Below, piece by piece: positions 22,875 through 30,179 of a stretch of 64,000 bases of DNA. Both the position numbers and the translations under genes were made by a program. The stretch spans positions 60,817 through 124,816 of the forward strand of contig CAJMPR010000011.1 of the NCBI GenBank assembly GCA_905215345.1. The letters run 5' to 3'. Numbering within the stretch: position 1 is the stretch's first letter; each line of letters opens with the position of its first letter. The notes below the pieces were generated by a model. The model saw nothing but the letters and a program-made list of their open reading frames with translations. It searched no databases and was not told where the DNA came from. This DNA is from an uncultured bacterium. Its GTDB lineage: Bacteria > Bacteroidota > Bacteroidia > Bacteroidales > Bacteroidaceae.

Positions 22875-23399
22875 TTAAAATATGAGTGATGATTGTATTG
22901 CACATTGTCGTTTCATTGATTTGAATATGTGCCCTTGCAACCCACTTTCTTCAATTGCTTTAGTATTATTTTCTCCAAAAGAAATCAGTACAGAACCGGA
23001 ACCGGGCTGTTCTCCTACTGTTCCATCCGGTCGGTAGAAACGAACTCTCCCTTTGAGAAAGAAAATGCTATCTGCTACCGGAAATATAAAAGAATGGAAC
23101 ATCTTGTTGTCACTACGATTATAAAGCAGGGCTATACCATTGTTGTGAATAGCCATACGCTCCATAAATTGAGTAATCGTCGGCTGATTATATGGAGGAT
23201 TAAGCCAAATCCGCCCAAACCATTCTTTAGATATCCCGTCTTGCTCTTTTGTGTAATACTTGCTGGCAGAATGATTAAAGTTCCAAGCGATATCAGAAGT
23301 ACATGGATCTAAATCAAACTTTCCTAAAGAGCGAATAATTTCAGGAGGTGTGTACCACTCGACGGTAGTATTATCAGATTTTTCAAAGCTGGCATTCAT
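22875..23399 (-). CDS. Dam-superfamily phage adenine methyltransferase
   Basis: The product is 174 aa. WYTPPEIIRSLGKFDLDPCT and RIWLNPPYNQ are the hallmark of the phage N-6-adenine methyltransferase (Dam, PF05869-type) family, with NPPY as the catalytic motif. Later segments (VADSIFFLKGRVRFYRPDG, PGSGSVLISFG) also match. It is an orphan methylase likely protecting phage DNA. Specificity is often GATC in relatives, not shown here. Confidence 0.85.
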   Translation of the reverse strand: MNASFEKSDNTTVEWYTPPEIIRSLGKFDLDPCTSDIAWNFNHSASKYYTKEQDGISKEWFGRIWLNPPYNQPTITQFMERMAIHNNGIALLYNRSDNKMFHSFIFPVADSIFFLKGRVRFYRPDGTVGEQPGSGSVLISFGENNTKAIEESGLQGHIFKSMKRQCAIQSSLIF

Positions 23400-23413
23400 T
23401 TCTCTTCCAATTG

Positions 23414-23554
23414 TTAGTAATAAACTGTCTTTTCTTCTATCTTCTCTACCTCAGAACTTTCATAGAATTTTCCGGTTTTCTTATCAGTATATCCACCACC
23501 AAAACACTCGGTAACTTCAATAACTTCTCCTGTTGATTTCACACGTACTTTCAT
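23414..23554 (-). CDS. Small phage protein
   Basis: The product is 46 aa (MKVRVKSTGEVIEVTECFGG, then GYTDKKTGKFYESSEVEKIE). It is a small beta domain with a charged tail, of a type common in Bacteroides phages. The start is supported by leader-motif copy 4, six bases upstream. No function assigned. Confidence 0.5.
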   Translation of the reverse strand: MKVRVKSTGEVIEVTECFGGGYTDKKTGKFYESSEVEKIEEKTVYY

Positions 23555-23560
23555 AATAAT

Positions 23561-23574
23561 TGTTGTTGTGGATT
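23561..23574 (-). repeat. Leader motif AATCCACAACAACA, copy 4 of 5
   Basis: It ends six bases before ATG 23554 of the 46-aa gene. Confidence 0.6.
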
Positions 23575-23619
23575 ATGCCCCGCCCGCCGGGAAGGTAGGC
23601 GGGGCAATGAACACTAAGT

Positions 23620-24372
23620 TTACTTTTCGATAATTACGATGTCCGGGCAAACAGCCTGAATACGTCCAAGAACTGCATCAAATTCATGGTCGCGTAATTC
23701 TTCGAGAAGGTCGTTTGCTTCCGGCGAAACGAGAGTACAAGAAAAATCGTTTGGATTGATGTAGACCTCCACATTGATAGTCTGTTTCGGGGTTCCCTTG
23801 AAGATTGGAATGTGCAAGTTGAAATTTTCCGGCAAATTGGACTGAACAACTTGATTGACAAGCAGACGACGGTCGCCACGGTTGTTCTCCATTTTTTCAA
23901 TGTCCTTATCAACTTTGGCTTTGAAGTTCTGCAACTCTGTAACGAGCTTCATTGCAACCGACTTGTTTTCAAAGCACATACGATTCATTTTGAACAACTC
24001 TGCCATTTCAAAATTGGTTATGTATTCGCCTTCATTGATACCGAATTTATTGAATTCAGGAGAGATTATCAACGAACCGTCAATCTTGCTTCCGTAGTGG
24101 TTATTTTCATTGCACTGCAATGTAATCGAAAGGTTTTCACGATCCACAAGAACGTGATTTGTACCTTGATTAACCAGCCCAAGACGCATACGAGTTTCAA
24201 GCCAACGTGCAGGAGAATCCAACGTTCCGGCAATAACAACCTTTACGGGTTCGTGAAGTTCTACTGCTTTCCCTTCCCGGATAATAATTTCACCAACACC
24301 TGCTGGTAAACCTTCTACCATTGATTCGGCAACTTGTTTTTTAATCTCTGTTTTAACTTCTTTTGATTCCAT
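23620..24372 (-). CDS. Phage protein of unknown function
   Basis: The product is 250 aa. It has repeated beta-rich stretches (PVKVVIAGTLDSPARWLETR, SLIISPEFNKFGINEGEYI), a central coiled segment (VTELQNFKAKVDKDIEKMEN), and a C-terminal part (INVEVYINPNDFSCTLVSPE). This architecture is seen in phage proteins carried near RecT-like recombinases. No enzyme motif was found. It lies 36 bp downstream of the 143-aa coiled-coil gene. Confidence 0.5.
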   Translation of the reverse strand: MESKEVKTEIKKQVAESMVEGLPAGVGEIIIREGKAVELHEPVKVVIAGTLDSPARWLETRMRLGLVNQGTNHVLVDRENLSITLQCNENNHYGSKIDGSLIISPEFNKFGINEGEYITNFEMAELFKMNRMCFENKSVAMKLVTELQNFKAKVDKDIEKMENNRGDRRLLVNQVVQSNLPENFNLHIPIFKGTPKQTINVEVYINPNDFSCTLVSPEANDLLEELRDHEFDAVLGRIQAVCPDIVIIEK

Positions 24373-24408
24373 AATTTTAATTGATTAAAAGTGAATAAAT
24401 TGAATTGA

Positions 24409-24840
24409 TTAGCCTTCTGTACCAGTTCGGCGAAGCTGCATTTGAATTGTTCCTTGAAGTTCTTCCGGACGTGCGGGACGGCTGTAAACAAGGATTCCAA
24501 GTTCATTGTAATATGCAACGGTTCTTGTTTTGTCCTCCACAAACTTGAAGCAGTTTTCGTAAACAAATTCGCTCTTTTCTTTGAGCGACTTTGTAACTTC
24601 TTCGTTACCATCTTCAAGCTGTTTAATCTGTTCGTTAAACTGCTTGTTTGCCGCACGTTTATCGGCTCTCACGTCGCGCAACTGAATGTTGTTATCAACC
24701 AACTTGTCTTTCAGTTCCTCCATTTTATCGGCTGGGATCGCCTTTGAATATCCCAACTCTTCAACTGCATCGCAGTTGTCACGTAAGTAGTTTACGCGCT
24801 CAATACCCTGTGGGTATTCCTGACCTAAAACATTATCCAT
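24409..24840 (-). CDS. Coiled-coil phage protein
   Basis: The product is 143 aa. The middle (ADKMEELKDKLVDNNIQLRD, then KRAANKQFNEQIKQLEDGNE) is a strong coiled coil, with a small beta-like C-terminus (TVAYYNELGILVYSRPARP). It resembles single-strand-DNA or recombination accessory proteins by position only. No family named. Confidence 0.5.
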   Translation of the reverse strand: MDNVLGQEYPQGIERVNYLRDNCDAVEELGYSKAIPADKMEELKDKLVDNNIQLRDVRADKRAANKQFNEQIKQLEDGNEEVTKSLKEKSEFVYENCFKFVEDKTRTVAYYNELGILVYSRPARPEELQGTIQMQLRRTGTEG

Positions 24841-24883
24841 AATAAATTGAATTTATGAACGGCGTTATGCCATTCGGTTAATA

Positions 24884-25048
24884 CTATTCTGTTTCTTCTT
24901 TTAGATTTTTCAGCTTTTTCAAAAGCAAACCAGTTAATCTTACTGCGTTATCAACCCTTGTGCTTTTCCCTTGTTGAACATTGGCTATCAAGACGGGCAA
25001 CAGCCTTATAAGCTCCGAAACAACACTGCTTGATATTCTTTTCATCAT
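24884..25048 (-). CDS. Small basic phage protein
   Basis: The product is 54 aa (MMKRISSSVVSELIRLLPVL), helical, with a basic C-terminus (LLLKKLKNLKEETE). Its start overlaps the stop of the metallo-hydrolase gene as TAATG. A second ATG is at 25045. No family recognised. Confidence 0.45.
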   Translation of the reverse strand: MMKRISSSVVSELIRLLPVLIANVQQGKSTRVDNAVRLTGLLLKKLKNLKEETE

Positions 25049-25788
25049 TAGTATGGATTAAAGGATAAATCAATTTCCATTCCTTTTGAAGCAGCATAAA
25101 CGGGCTTTCCTGTAACCTTCGTTATTTCTTCTGTAAACGCCTTTGCATTGCTATTTCCGCTTGAAAGGTGTATCAGGACTATATTACGAACACCGGAAAG
25201 GTCATTGCTTCGTAGAATCTCTTTCGTTGTCTCTATTTCCATGTGAGAGGTCATAAGACGCTGGCGAAAGAAGGGTTGAACGGTGCCATTATCAATGTTG
25301 TAATTCAGTATTTCATCTGAATAGTTTGCTTCGATAAGGATATGATTTAACCCGGAGAATGTGTATTCAAGCATCATCGTATCTGTTACGAACAATAGCT
25401 TTCCCATTTCCGGGTGTTCAACCTGATAGCCTACACATGGCACATCGTGATTTACGGAGAACGGAATGATTTTGAAATTACCAACTTTGTAACCCTTTCC
25501 CGGCGTTATCCTTTTGGCAAAAGACGCTGTTTCTGAAAACCCTTTCGCATGAAAAACATCATCCAGTGCTAAAACTGTAATCCCGGCAGCAGCAAAGTCT
25601 TTAACATACCCTGCATGGTCGTTATGTTCGTGCGTTACGATAACACCAAGAACCTTCGAGATATTGAATCTAAGAGCTTTTTTCACTTCTGACAAGCGAA
25701 TACCTGCCTCAATAATCAAAGCCTCATTTCCGTTGTCTAAAATGTAGCAATTTCCCGAACTGCTGCTGCCAAGAACTATCAGTTTCAT
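25048..25788 (-). CDS. Phage MBL-fold nuclease-like hydrolase (WalJ/YycJ type)
   Basis: The product is 246 aa. The start LIVLGSSSSGNCYILDNG is the YycJ/WalJ signature. Metal ligands are visible in VTHEHNDHAG (about residues 51-60), the His of VNHDVP, the Asp of VTDTMM, and the His of IHLSSGNSNA. YycJ-like MBL proteins include 5'-to-3' exonucleases. It directly follows recT (11 bp), where a RecE- or lambda-Exo-like partner would be expected, so it may supply the exonuclease. A host homologue lies at 56662-57465. Confidence 0.75.
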   Translation of the reverse strand: MKLIVLGSSSSGNCYILDNGNEALIIEAGIRLSEVKKALRFNISKVLGVIVTHEHNDHAGYVKDFAAAGITVLALDDVFHAKGFSETASFAKRITPGKGYKVGNFKIIPFSVNHDVPCVGYQVEHPEMGKLLFVTDTMMLEYTFSGLNHILIEANYSDEILNYNIDNGTVQPFFRQRLMTSHMEIETTKEILRSNDLSGVRNIVLIHLSSGNSNAKAFTEEITKVTGKPVYAASKGMEIDLSFNPY

Positions 25789-25799
25789 ATCAATCTAAA

Positions 25800-26738
25800 T
25801 TAGTAGCCCGGACCAGCCGGAGCCTGTTGTTCATTACTATTGTTCTGTTGCTCTTTTGGTTGTTCCGTAGTCTTCGGAGAATCAGGTGCTTTCTTTTCGT
25901 TCCCTGTTGGGACTTCTTCAAAATCAACGATTTCACCAATTGGCTTTTTGTTTCCGGCTGCATCTTTGGCTACGTCCCGAAGCTCTGCCGGATTCTCCTT
26001 TTCGTCCATTTCGTCACGTTTACCTTCGTACAACCAACTATCATCAGATGAATTGATAATTGTCTTACATGCCCGACCAATAACCGACTTTTTAGACATT
26101 TCTTCACCAAAGTTTTTATGTGCGGGTGAATTTCCCTTCGTTGCTCCTTGTCCCCATGCAGCCCGAATCTGTGCAATAGTCATTAGTGTTGTTTGAGTTT
26201 TACCGGAAGGAAGGTTCACGATAGCGTATGCACCCTTAATTTTGGAATTGTCAATGTTTTCAAGTTTTTGTTCATGCTTAACAATTTCCGTCAATCCAGT
26301 TTTGGGATCAATCTGATAAATGAAGTTGTCACCTTCATAAATGACGTTTGCAACGGGTTCATCCTTCATCCCAACTCTTTTTGCAAGTGCGATAGTTCCG
26401 AAGTAGCTGCGCTGGAACTCCAAGCGGTTTCCGTACACAATAAAGTAACCTTGCTTTTTCGATACCGACAAAGCCTGAATAACCATATCAAGCAAAGAAT
26501 TTGCAATACTATCTGCTGTACATACCTGCAACGCTGGGCGACCGTCTTTGTCTTTTGTCTGTTGCAAATCGAACCAAGCAGACTTGATATGATTTACTGC
26601 GGAATAATTTTGAGGAAAGATAATTCCGCCCGCTTCTTCAAGGTCTTTCACTCTTGACATTACTGTGTCAGTGATGTTTTTCTGCAATAATGGCAGATTT
26701 TGAGGTGTCTGCGAACCGTTTTGATTTTGAGCTTCCAT
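25800..26738 (-). CDS. recT: RecT single-strand annealing protein
   Basis: The product is 312 aa. RecT-family features are the early FPQNYSAVNHIKSAWFDLQQ, then SLLDMVIQALSVSKKQGYFI, RLEFQRSYFGTIALAKRVGM, and KTQTTLMTIAQIRAAWGQGA. The C-terminal about 70 residues are Pro/Glu/Gln-rich and probably disordered. It anneals complementary single strands in phage recombination. It is paired with the MBL-fold gene downstream and an SMC-like ATPase upstream. Confidence 0.85.
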   Translation of the reverse strand: MEAQNQNGSQTPQNLPLLQKNITDTVMSRVKDLEEAGGIIFPQNYSAVNHIKSAWFDLQQTKDKDGRPALQVCTADSIANSLLDMVIQALSVSKKQGYFIVYGNRLEFQRSYFGTIALAKRVGMKDEPVANVIYEGDNFIYQIDPKTGLTEIVKHEQKLENIDNSKIKGAYAIVNLPSGKTQTTLMTIAQIRAAWGQGATKGNSPAHKNFGEEMSKKSVIGRACKTIINSSDDSWLYEGKRDEMDEKENPAELRDVAKDAAGNKKPIGEIVDFEEVPTGNEKKAPDSPKTTEQPKEQQNNSNEQQAPAGPGY

Positions 26739-26758
26739 TTTACTGTTTTTTTAAGTTA

Positions 26759-27001
26759 TTATTCAAATGCCGCTATACAAGGGCAAATCTCTGAAATCAT
26801 AGCTAAAACCTTCCCTTTATCATCAAACACGGTATAATGTCCGGGGGAATAGTGATTGCGAACATCGTAGCTTCCATAGGTGAACTCAATTGAACCTACT
26901 ATATCATCCGTTTTTCTACCCATTTCGACACGGGGAAAGCCTACTGAATATGATTCTGAACCATTAGCATTTACAACCGATAGTCTTTTAATTTTTCCCA
27001 T
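26759..27001 (-). CDS. Small beta-rich phage protein
   Basis: The product is 80 aa (MGKIKRLSVVNANGSESYSV, GHYTVFDDKGKVLAMISEIC). It looks like a single small beta domain. It overlaps the SMC-like stop as TAATG and precedes recT. It could be a recombination accessory; no family recognised. Confidence 0.45.
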   Translation of the reverse strand: MGKIKRLSVVNANGSESYSVGFPRVEMGRKTDDIVGSIEFTYGSYDVRNHYSPGHYTVFDDKGKVLAMISEICPCIAAFE

Positions 27002-28947
27002 TATCCTACTGTTATTTGGTTGTCCATTGTAACCACAAGCCGGATCACTTGCGAATTGGTCGGAAGTAACTTATTTACGCTTTCAGCGTTATCGACGAAG
27101 ATTGGGGCAAACACATTATGATAATGGCAGATTGCATTGATTATATCAAGTCCGGCGTTGATTTGGTCGGCATTATTAACGTCAGAGAAAGGAACACCGT
27201 TTACCATTGCCTCGCAGGTCGGAACCTCACCACCATTGATTTGCTTTTCAAACATCTTCCAGCGAACAACAGCGAACATACTATTGATACGTTGTTCAAC
27301 CGTTTCTACTTTGGCTTTTCCGAACGCTTCGATGACAAACTCAATGCCTTCGCAATCGGCAAGTTCTTGTGACAATGCCTTTTGCTGGTTTTCAAGTTCG
27401 GTAATACGGCTGTTGTTATCATCAATCGTTTTTTTATTCCCAAGTCTTATTTCAAGTTCCCTGCATGAATCAAGCAGGATACTTCTTGCTTCTTTGAGTT
27501 CGCTGTTATCCGGCGGTGTAACCTCTTTTTCTGCCAATTTTTCAAGTTCGGCAATCTCTTTAGTTATTTTGATATAGCGTTCATCAGATGCAACTATTGG
27601 GGCAGTATCAGGGCAGATCGGTTCAGCCTTGTACAATTCGTCAGATAGAATTTTATCTATTTCATCCTGAACATCTTTCAAACGTTTTTCGTAATCTCCC
27701 AATGTCCGGCTGTTAGATTCCATTTGAGCTTTGACGGAAAGCCCCTTCTTTTGATTCTCTGTAAGGCGTTTTGCCTTGTCCTCGTTGAATGCTTGGGTTA
27801 GTTCTTCCTTCCTCGCCTCTATATTATCAGAATCAAGAGTACGTTTACAAGTAGGGCAAATAAATTGGTTTTCATCAAATGTTATCTGTTCCTCATTTAT
27901 CGAATACCAAGACGAAAGCAATTCATCACGCTTTGATTTCAAATCTTCAATTGTCCCTTTGAGGTCATTGATAGAACTACTTAATGAACTTTCATTAGTC
28001 CTACATTGGCTTAACTGTGAAATAAGAGACTGACGTTTGTTTTTCTTATCCCGGAAGTCAGATGTAGCATCATTTTCGATTGAGTTCTTGATAGTCTCAC
28101 GCTCTACCTTTTTATTTGAGATGTCTTTAACAATGGAAACACGTGCTTTGCTATCCGATTCATAGGCTTTGGTAATGTCTTCTAATTGTGTATCAATACC
28201 TTTAATGCCTTCTTTTTTTGTTTGGAGTTCGTTTTCAAGCTCAACCCAATTTTCGGTAGCTGGCATACTTCTCTTCCGTTCGTCGATACGTCCGGGAATG
28301 TCTTTCAATTCATCCTTAATGCGTTTCTTTTGGGCTGCAACCTGACGTTTGTATTCATCAAGAGATTTCCCAGTCAAATTATTAAGCAAATTGATGAAGT
28401 CTTTGTTTCCGGCTGCAATATCTTCATCTTTTAGTTCGCCAGCCATTGCAAACAAGGTTTGACGTTGTGCGTCCTTTTTCATGGTTGGCATACAAAGAGG
28501 ATTGGTTATCAACTTGAATATGCTTTCATCGCATATTTCATTGATTTTCTTTTGATACTCTGTAACGGACAAAGGAACATCGTTAATAAATGGATGTACT
28601 TCATTTCCTTTGTATTCTTCAATCGAACTGCCTCTTTTTTTAGCCCAAACTTCATCGTAGCACTTGCGCAGACGAATTTCAACCCCTTCTACAATTATAG
28701 TTGCGGAAACTTCATGCGGAAGTTTTTCAATCACGGAGCCGCCAGCATCCAGTGTCCTAATATTGAAATCCTTCCTGTCCGTACTATCTTTCCCGAACAA
28801 TAACCACGTGAATGCGTCGAAAATCGTTGTTTTACCAATAGCATTTTTCCCGTAAATTGATGTTATGCCTTCTGCATTAAAATCAATAGTCAGGTCACGA
28901 ATACCCTTGAAATTGAGCAGGGTAATACTCTTTAATTGAATTTTCAT
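27001..28947 (-). CDS. Rad50/SbcC-like SMC-family ATPase
   Basis: The product is 648 aa. Walker A YGKNAIGKTTIFDAF lies at residues 33-47. Two long coiled-coil arms surround a zinc hook FICPTCKR near residue 362. The C-terminal ATPase half ends with APIFVDNAESVNKL, the D-loop region. The architecture is that of Rad50/SbcC, shorter than E. coli SbcC. No Mre11/SbcD partner is encoded next to it; the nearby MBL hydrolase is a candidate nuclease partner. It likely processes DNA ends for recombination. Confidence 0.8.
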   Translation of the reverse strand: MKIQLKSITLLNFKGIRDLTIDFNAEGITSIYGKNAIGKTTIFDAFTWLLFGKDSTDRKDFNIRTLDAGGSVIEKLPHEVSATIIVEGVEIRLRKCYDEVWAKKRGSSIEEYKGNEVHPFINDVPLSVTEYQKKINEICDESIFKLITNPLCMPTMKKDAQRQTLFAMAGELKDEDIAAGNKDFINLLNNLTGKSLDEYKRQVAAQKKRIKDELKDIPGRIDERKRSMPATENWVELENELQTKKEGIKGIDTQLEDITKAYESDSKARVSIVKDISNKKVERETIKNSIENDATSDFRDKKNKRQSLISQLSQCRTNESSLSSSINDLKGTIEDLKSKRDELLSSWYSINEEQITFDENQFICPTCKRTLDSDNIEARKEELTQAFNEDKAKRLTENQKKGLSVKAQMESNSRTLGDYEKRLKDVQDEIDKILSDELYKAEPICPDTAPIVASDERYIKITKEIAELEKLAEKEVTPPDNSELKEARSILLDSCRELEIRLGNKKTIDDNNSRITELENQQKALSQELADCEGIEFVIEAFGKAKVETVEQRINSMFAVVRWKMFEKQINGGEVPTCEAMVNGVPFSDVNNADQINAGLDIINAICHYHNVFAPIFVDNAESVNKLLPTNSQVIRLVVTMDNQITVG

Positions 28948-28967
28948 ATCTTAATATTATATGTTGG

Positions 28968-29168
28968 TTACATTGATGCTTTCCAAAATCTTATGATCTC
29001 TCTACCTTCGTAGAACTTCCTGAAACTTTCCCTACGGAATCCGCATTTTATCAAACCTTGCTCCGTGTAATTACGAAGCGTGTTCCGGTGGATTCCGAGG
29101 GCTTCTGATGCTTGGGTTACTGAATAACGCCCATTAGCATTTACTTTTGGTTCAATAGCTGTAATCAT
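28968..29168 (-). CDS. Small HTH DNA-binding protein (MerR/excisionase type)
   Basis: The product is 66 aa from ATG 29168 (MITAIEPKVNANGRYSVTQA). The winged helix-turn-helix YSVTQASEALGIHRNTLRNY and the wing LIKCGFRRESFRKFYEGREI match MerR-like or excisionase-like small regulators. The start overlaps the upstream small-membrane-protein stop as ATGA; the longer frame from 29303 is rejected. Possibly an early regulator or excisionase. Confidence 0.65.
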   Translation of the reverse strand: MITAIEPKVNANGRYSVTQASEALGIHRNTLRNYTEQGLIKCGFRRESFRKFYEGREIIRFWKASM

Positions 29169-29344
29169 GGTTCTCTCAATTCTTTGAAGGTTATTCGGAT
29201 CATTGCAAGGCAAAGCATGAACATTATTACAAAGACTGTAACCGCTACCCATTGAATCGGCGAAGGTGTTATTGACGCGGAAACAACCATTGTTGCAGCA
29301 CATATTGCAATTAAGATTGAAAGGATAAATTGAATTACTCTCAT
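29165..29344 (-). CDS. Small two-span membrane protein
   Basis: The product is 59 aa (MRVIQFILSILIAICAATMV). Two hydrophobic segments, residues 4-22 and 31-49 (WVAVTVFVIMFMLCLAM), are separated by a short turn. Leader-motif copy 5 directly precedes the ATG, and its TGA overlaps the next start as ATGA. It could act in superinfection exclusion or holin-like functions, but nothing proves it. No family recognised. Confidence 0.55.
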   Translation of the reverse strand: MRVIQFILSILIAICAATMVVSASITPSPIQWVAVTVFVIMFMLCLAMIRITFKELREP

Positions 29345-29347
29345 AGC

Positions 29348-29361
29348 TGTTGTTGTGGATT
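29348..29361 (-). repeat. Leader motif AATCCACAACAACA, copy 5 of 5
   Basis: It ends three bases before ATG 29344 of the two-span membrane protein. Confidence 0.6.
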
Positions 29362-29368
29362 AAAACGG

Positions 29369-29569
29369 TTAATTACTTGATGTTAAATATCCCTGCTTTT
29401 TGAGGACATAAATCACGCCTGAGATTGTTTTACCATATTTCTCGGCGATTTTTCGATATACACCGTTCGGTGTAGCTCCCGGCTGGGTTGAGAAAGAAAG
29501 ATAATCATTGCAGATGCTTTCATTCCTTTTATCCAACTGTTTTTGCTTTTCTGTTCTAAAATCTACCAT
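29369..29569 (-). CDS. Small putative DNA-binding regulator (first early gene)
   Basis: The product is 66 aa. KRNESICNDYLSFSTQPGAT then GVYRKIAEKYGKTISGVIYVLKK reads as a helix-turn-helix (two helices around GKTISGV), as in small phage regulators. It is the first gene of the leftward lytic transcript, opposite the repressor gene, a Cro-like position. The palindrome ACAAAATTTTGT begins two bases upstream of its start codon. Role inferred from position. Confidence 0.6.
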   Translation of the reverse strand: MVDFRTEKQKQLDKRNESICNDYLSFSTQPGATPNGVYRKIAEKYGKTISGVIYVLKKQGYLTSSN

Positions 29570-29570
29570 G

Positions 29571-29582
29571 ACAAAATTTTGT
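29571..29582. promoter_or_regulatory. 12-bp palindrome at early-gene start
   Basis: ACAAAATTTTGT is a perfect palindrome two bases before ATG 29569 of the Cro-position gene. Possible operator; short and AT-rich, so chance cannot be excluded. Confidence 0.35.
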
Positions 29583-29624
29583 TAAATTATACACTTTATA
29601 GTTTACTTATCGCTTTTTTTAGTA

Positions 29625-29647
29625 GTTTTGAAAGCGAGTTTCAAAAC
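29625..29647. promoter_or_regulatory. Operator-like inverted repeat in lysogeny switch
   Basis: GTTTTGAAA-GCGAG-TTTCAAAAC has perfect 9-bp arms with a 5-nt spacer. It lies midway in the divergent region between the lytic (29569, minus) and repressor (29730, plus) genes, as CI/Cro operators do. Confidence 0.6.
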
Positions 29648-29666
29648 ACTTTGCAAATATCGGTAT

Positions 29667-29700
29667 TTATTTCTGATTTTAAAAGCTAAATCAGAAATAA
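29667..29700. promoter_or_regulatory. Second operator-like inverted repeat in lysogeny switch
   Basis: TTATTTCTGATTT and AAATCAGAAATAA are perfect 13-bp arms separated by 8 nt. It lies just upstream of a TAAATTTG -7-like octamer (29708-29715) and ATG 29730, so it probably controls the repressor promoter. Confidence 0.6.
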
Positions 29701-29729
29701 TTTCATATAAATTTGAAATATTTTTGTAT

Positions 29730-30137
29730 ATGGCTGTAAATCAATTACTTAAAAATATTATATCTGCTATAAAATTCAGTGAAAATCTGAAACAAGTTGA
29801 AATAGCCGAAAAAATAGGGGTGAAAAATACTTATTTATCTGATGTAATAAACGGAAGAGCACCTTTATCTGAACTTTTTACTGATAAATTAGTAACTGCA
29901 TTTTCGGTTAATAAGGAATACCTAAATACCGGAGAGGGAGAAATGTTTCTTGGCGAAACTAAAAAAAACGAAAGCAAAGAAATTGTATCAATGTCCCGTG
30001 AGGTATTTGACCAAATTACGAGGCTTACAGAGACAGTGTTAAGCCAGCAAAGAACAATTGAATCAATGCAGGAAGAACGCAAAAAAATGCTTGCCCGAAT
30101 GGACAATGTTGTAATCTCTGCCGTTGCCGAAAAGTGA
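29730..30137 (+). CDS. XRE-family phage repressor (CI-like)
   Basis: The product is 136 aa from ATG 29730 (MAVNQLLKNIISAIKFSENL); the longer frame from 29628 would run through the operators. The HTH is QVEIAEKIGVKNTYLSDVIN (residues about 22-41). It is followed by FSVNKEYLNTGEGEMF and a C-terminal coiled coil (RLTETVLSQQRTIESMQEER) for multimerisation. There is no peptidase domain, so it is not a LexA-like self-cleaving repressor. It probably maintains lysogeny. Confidence 0.75.
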   Translation: MAVNQLLKNIISAIKFSENLKQVEIAEKIGVKNTYLSDVINGRAPLSELFTDKLVTAFSVNKEYLNTGEGEMFLGETKKNESKEIVSMSREVFDQITRLTETVLSQQRTIESMQEERKKMLARMDNVVISAVAEK

Positions 30138-30179
30138 AATGTGGAAAATGTGAATATATAGTACCTTTATACTGATAAG

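Noticed and set aside
27118..28855. Plus-strand frames opposite the Rad50-like gene
   Set aside because: They mirror the coding strand's codon pattern, lack start signals, and are explained by the ATPase on the minus strand.
29628..29729. 34-residue N-terminal extension of the CI-like repressor
   Set aside because: It would be encoded by the operator inverted repeats; ATG 29730 follows a -7-like element and begins a normal HTH protein.
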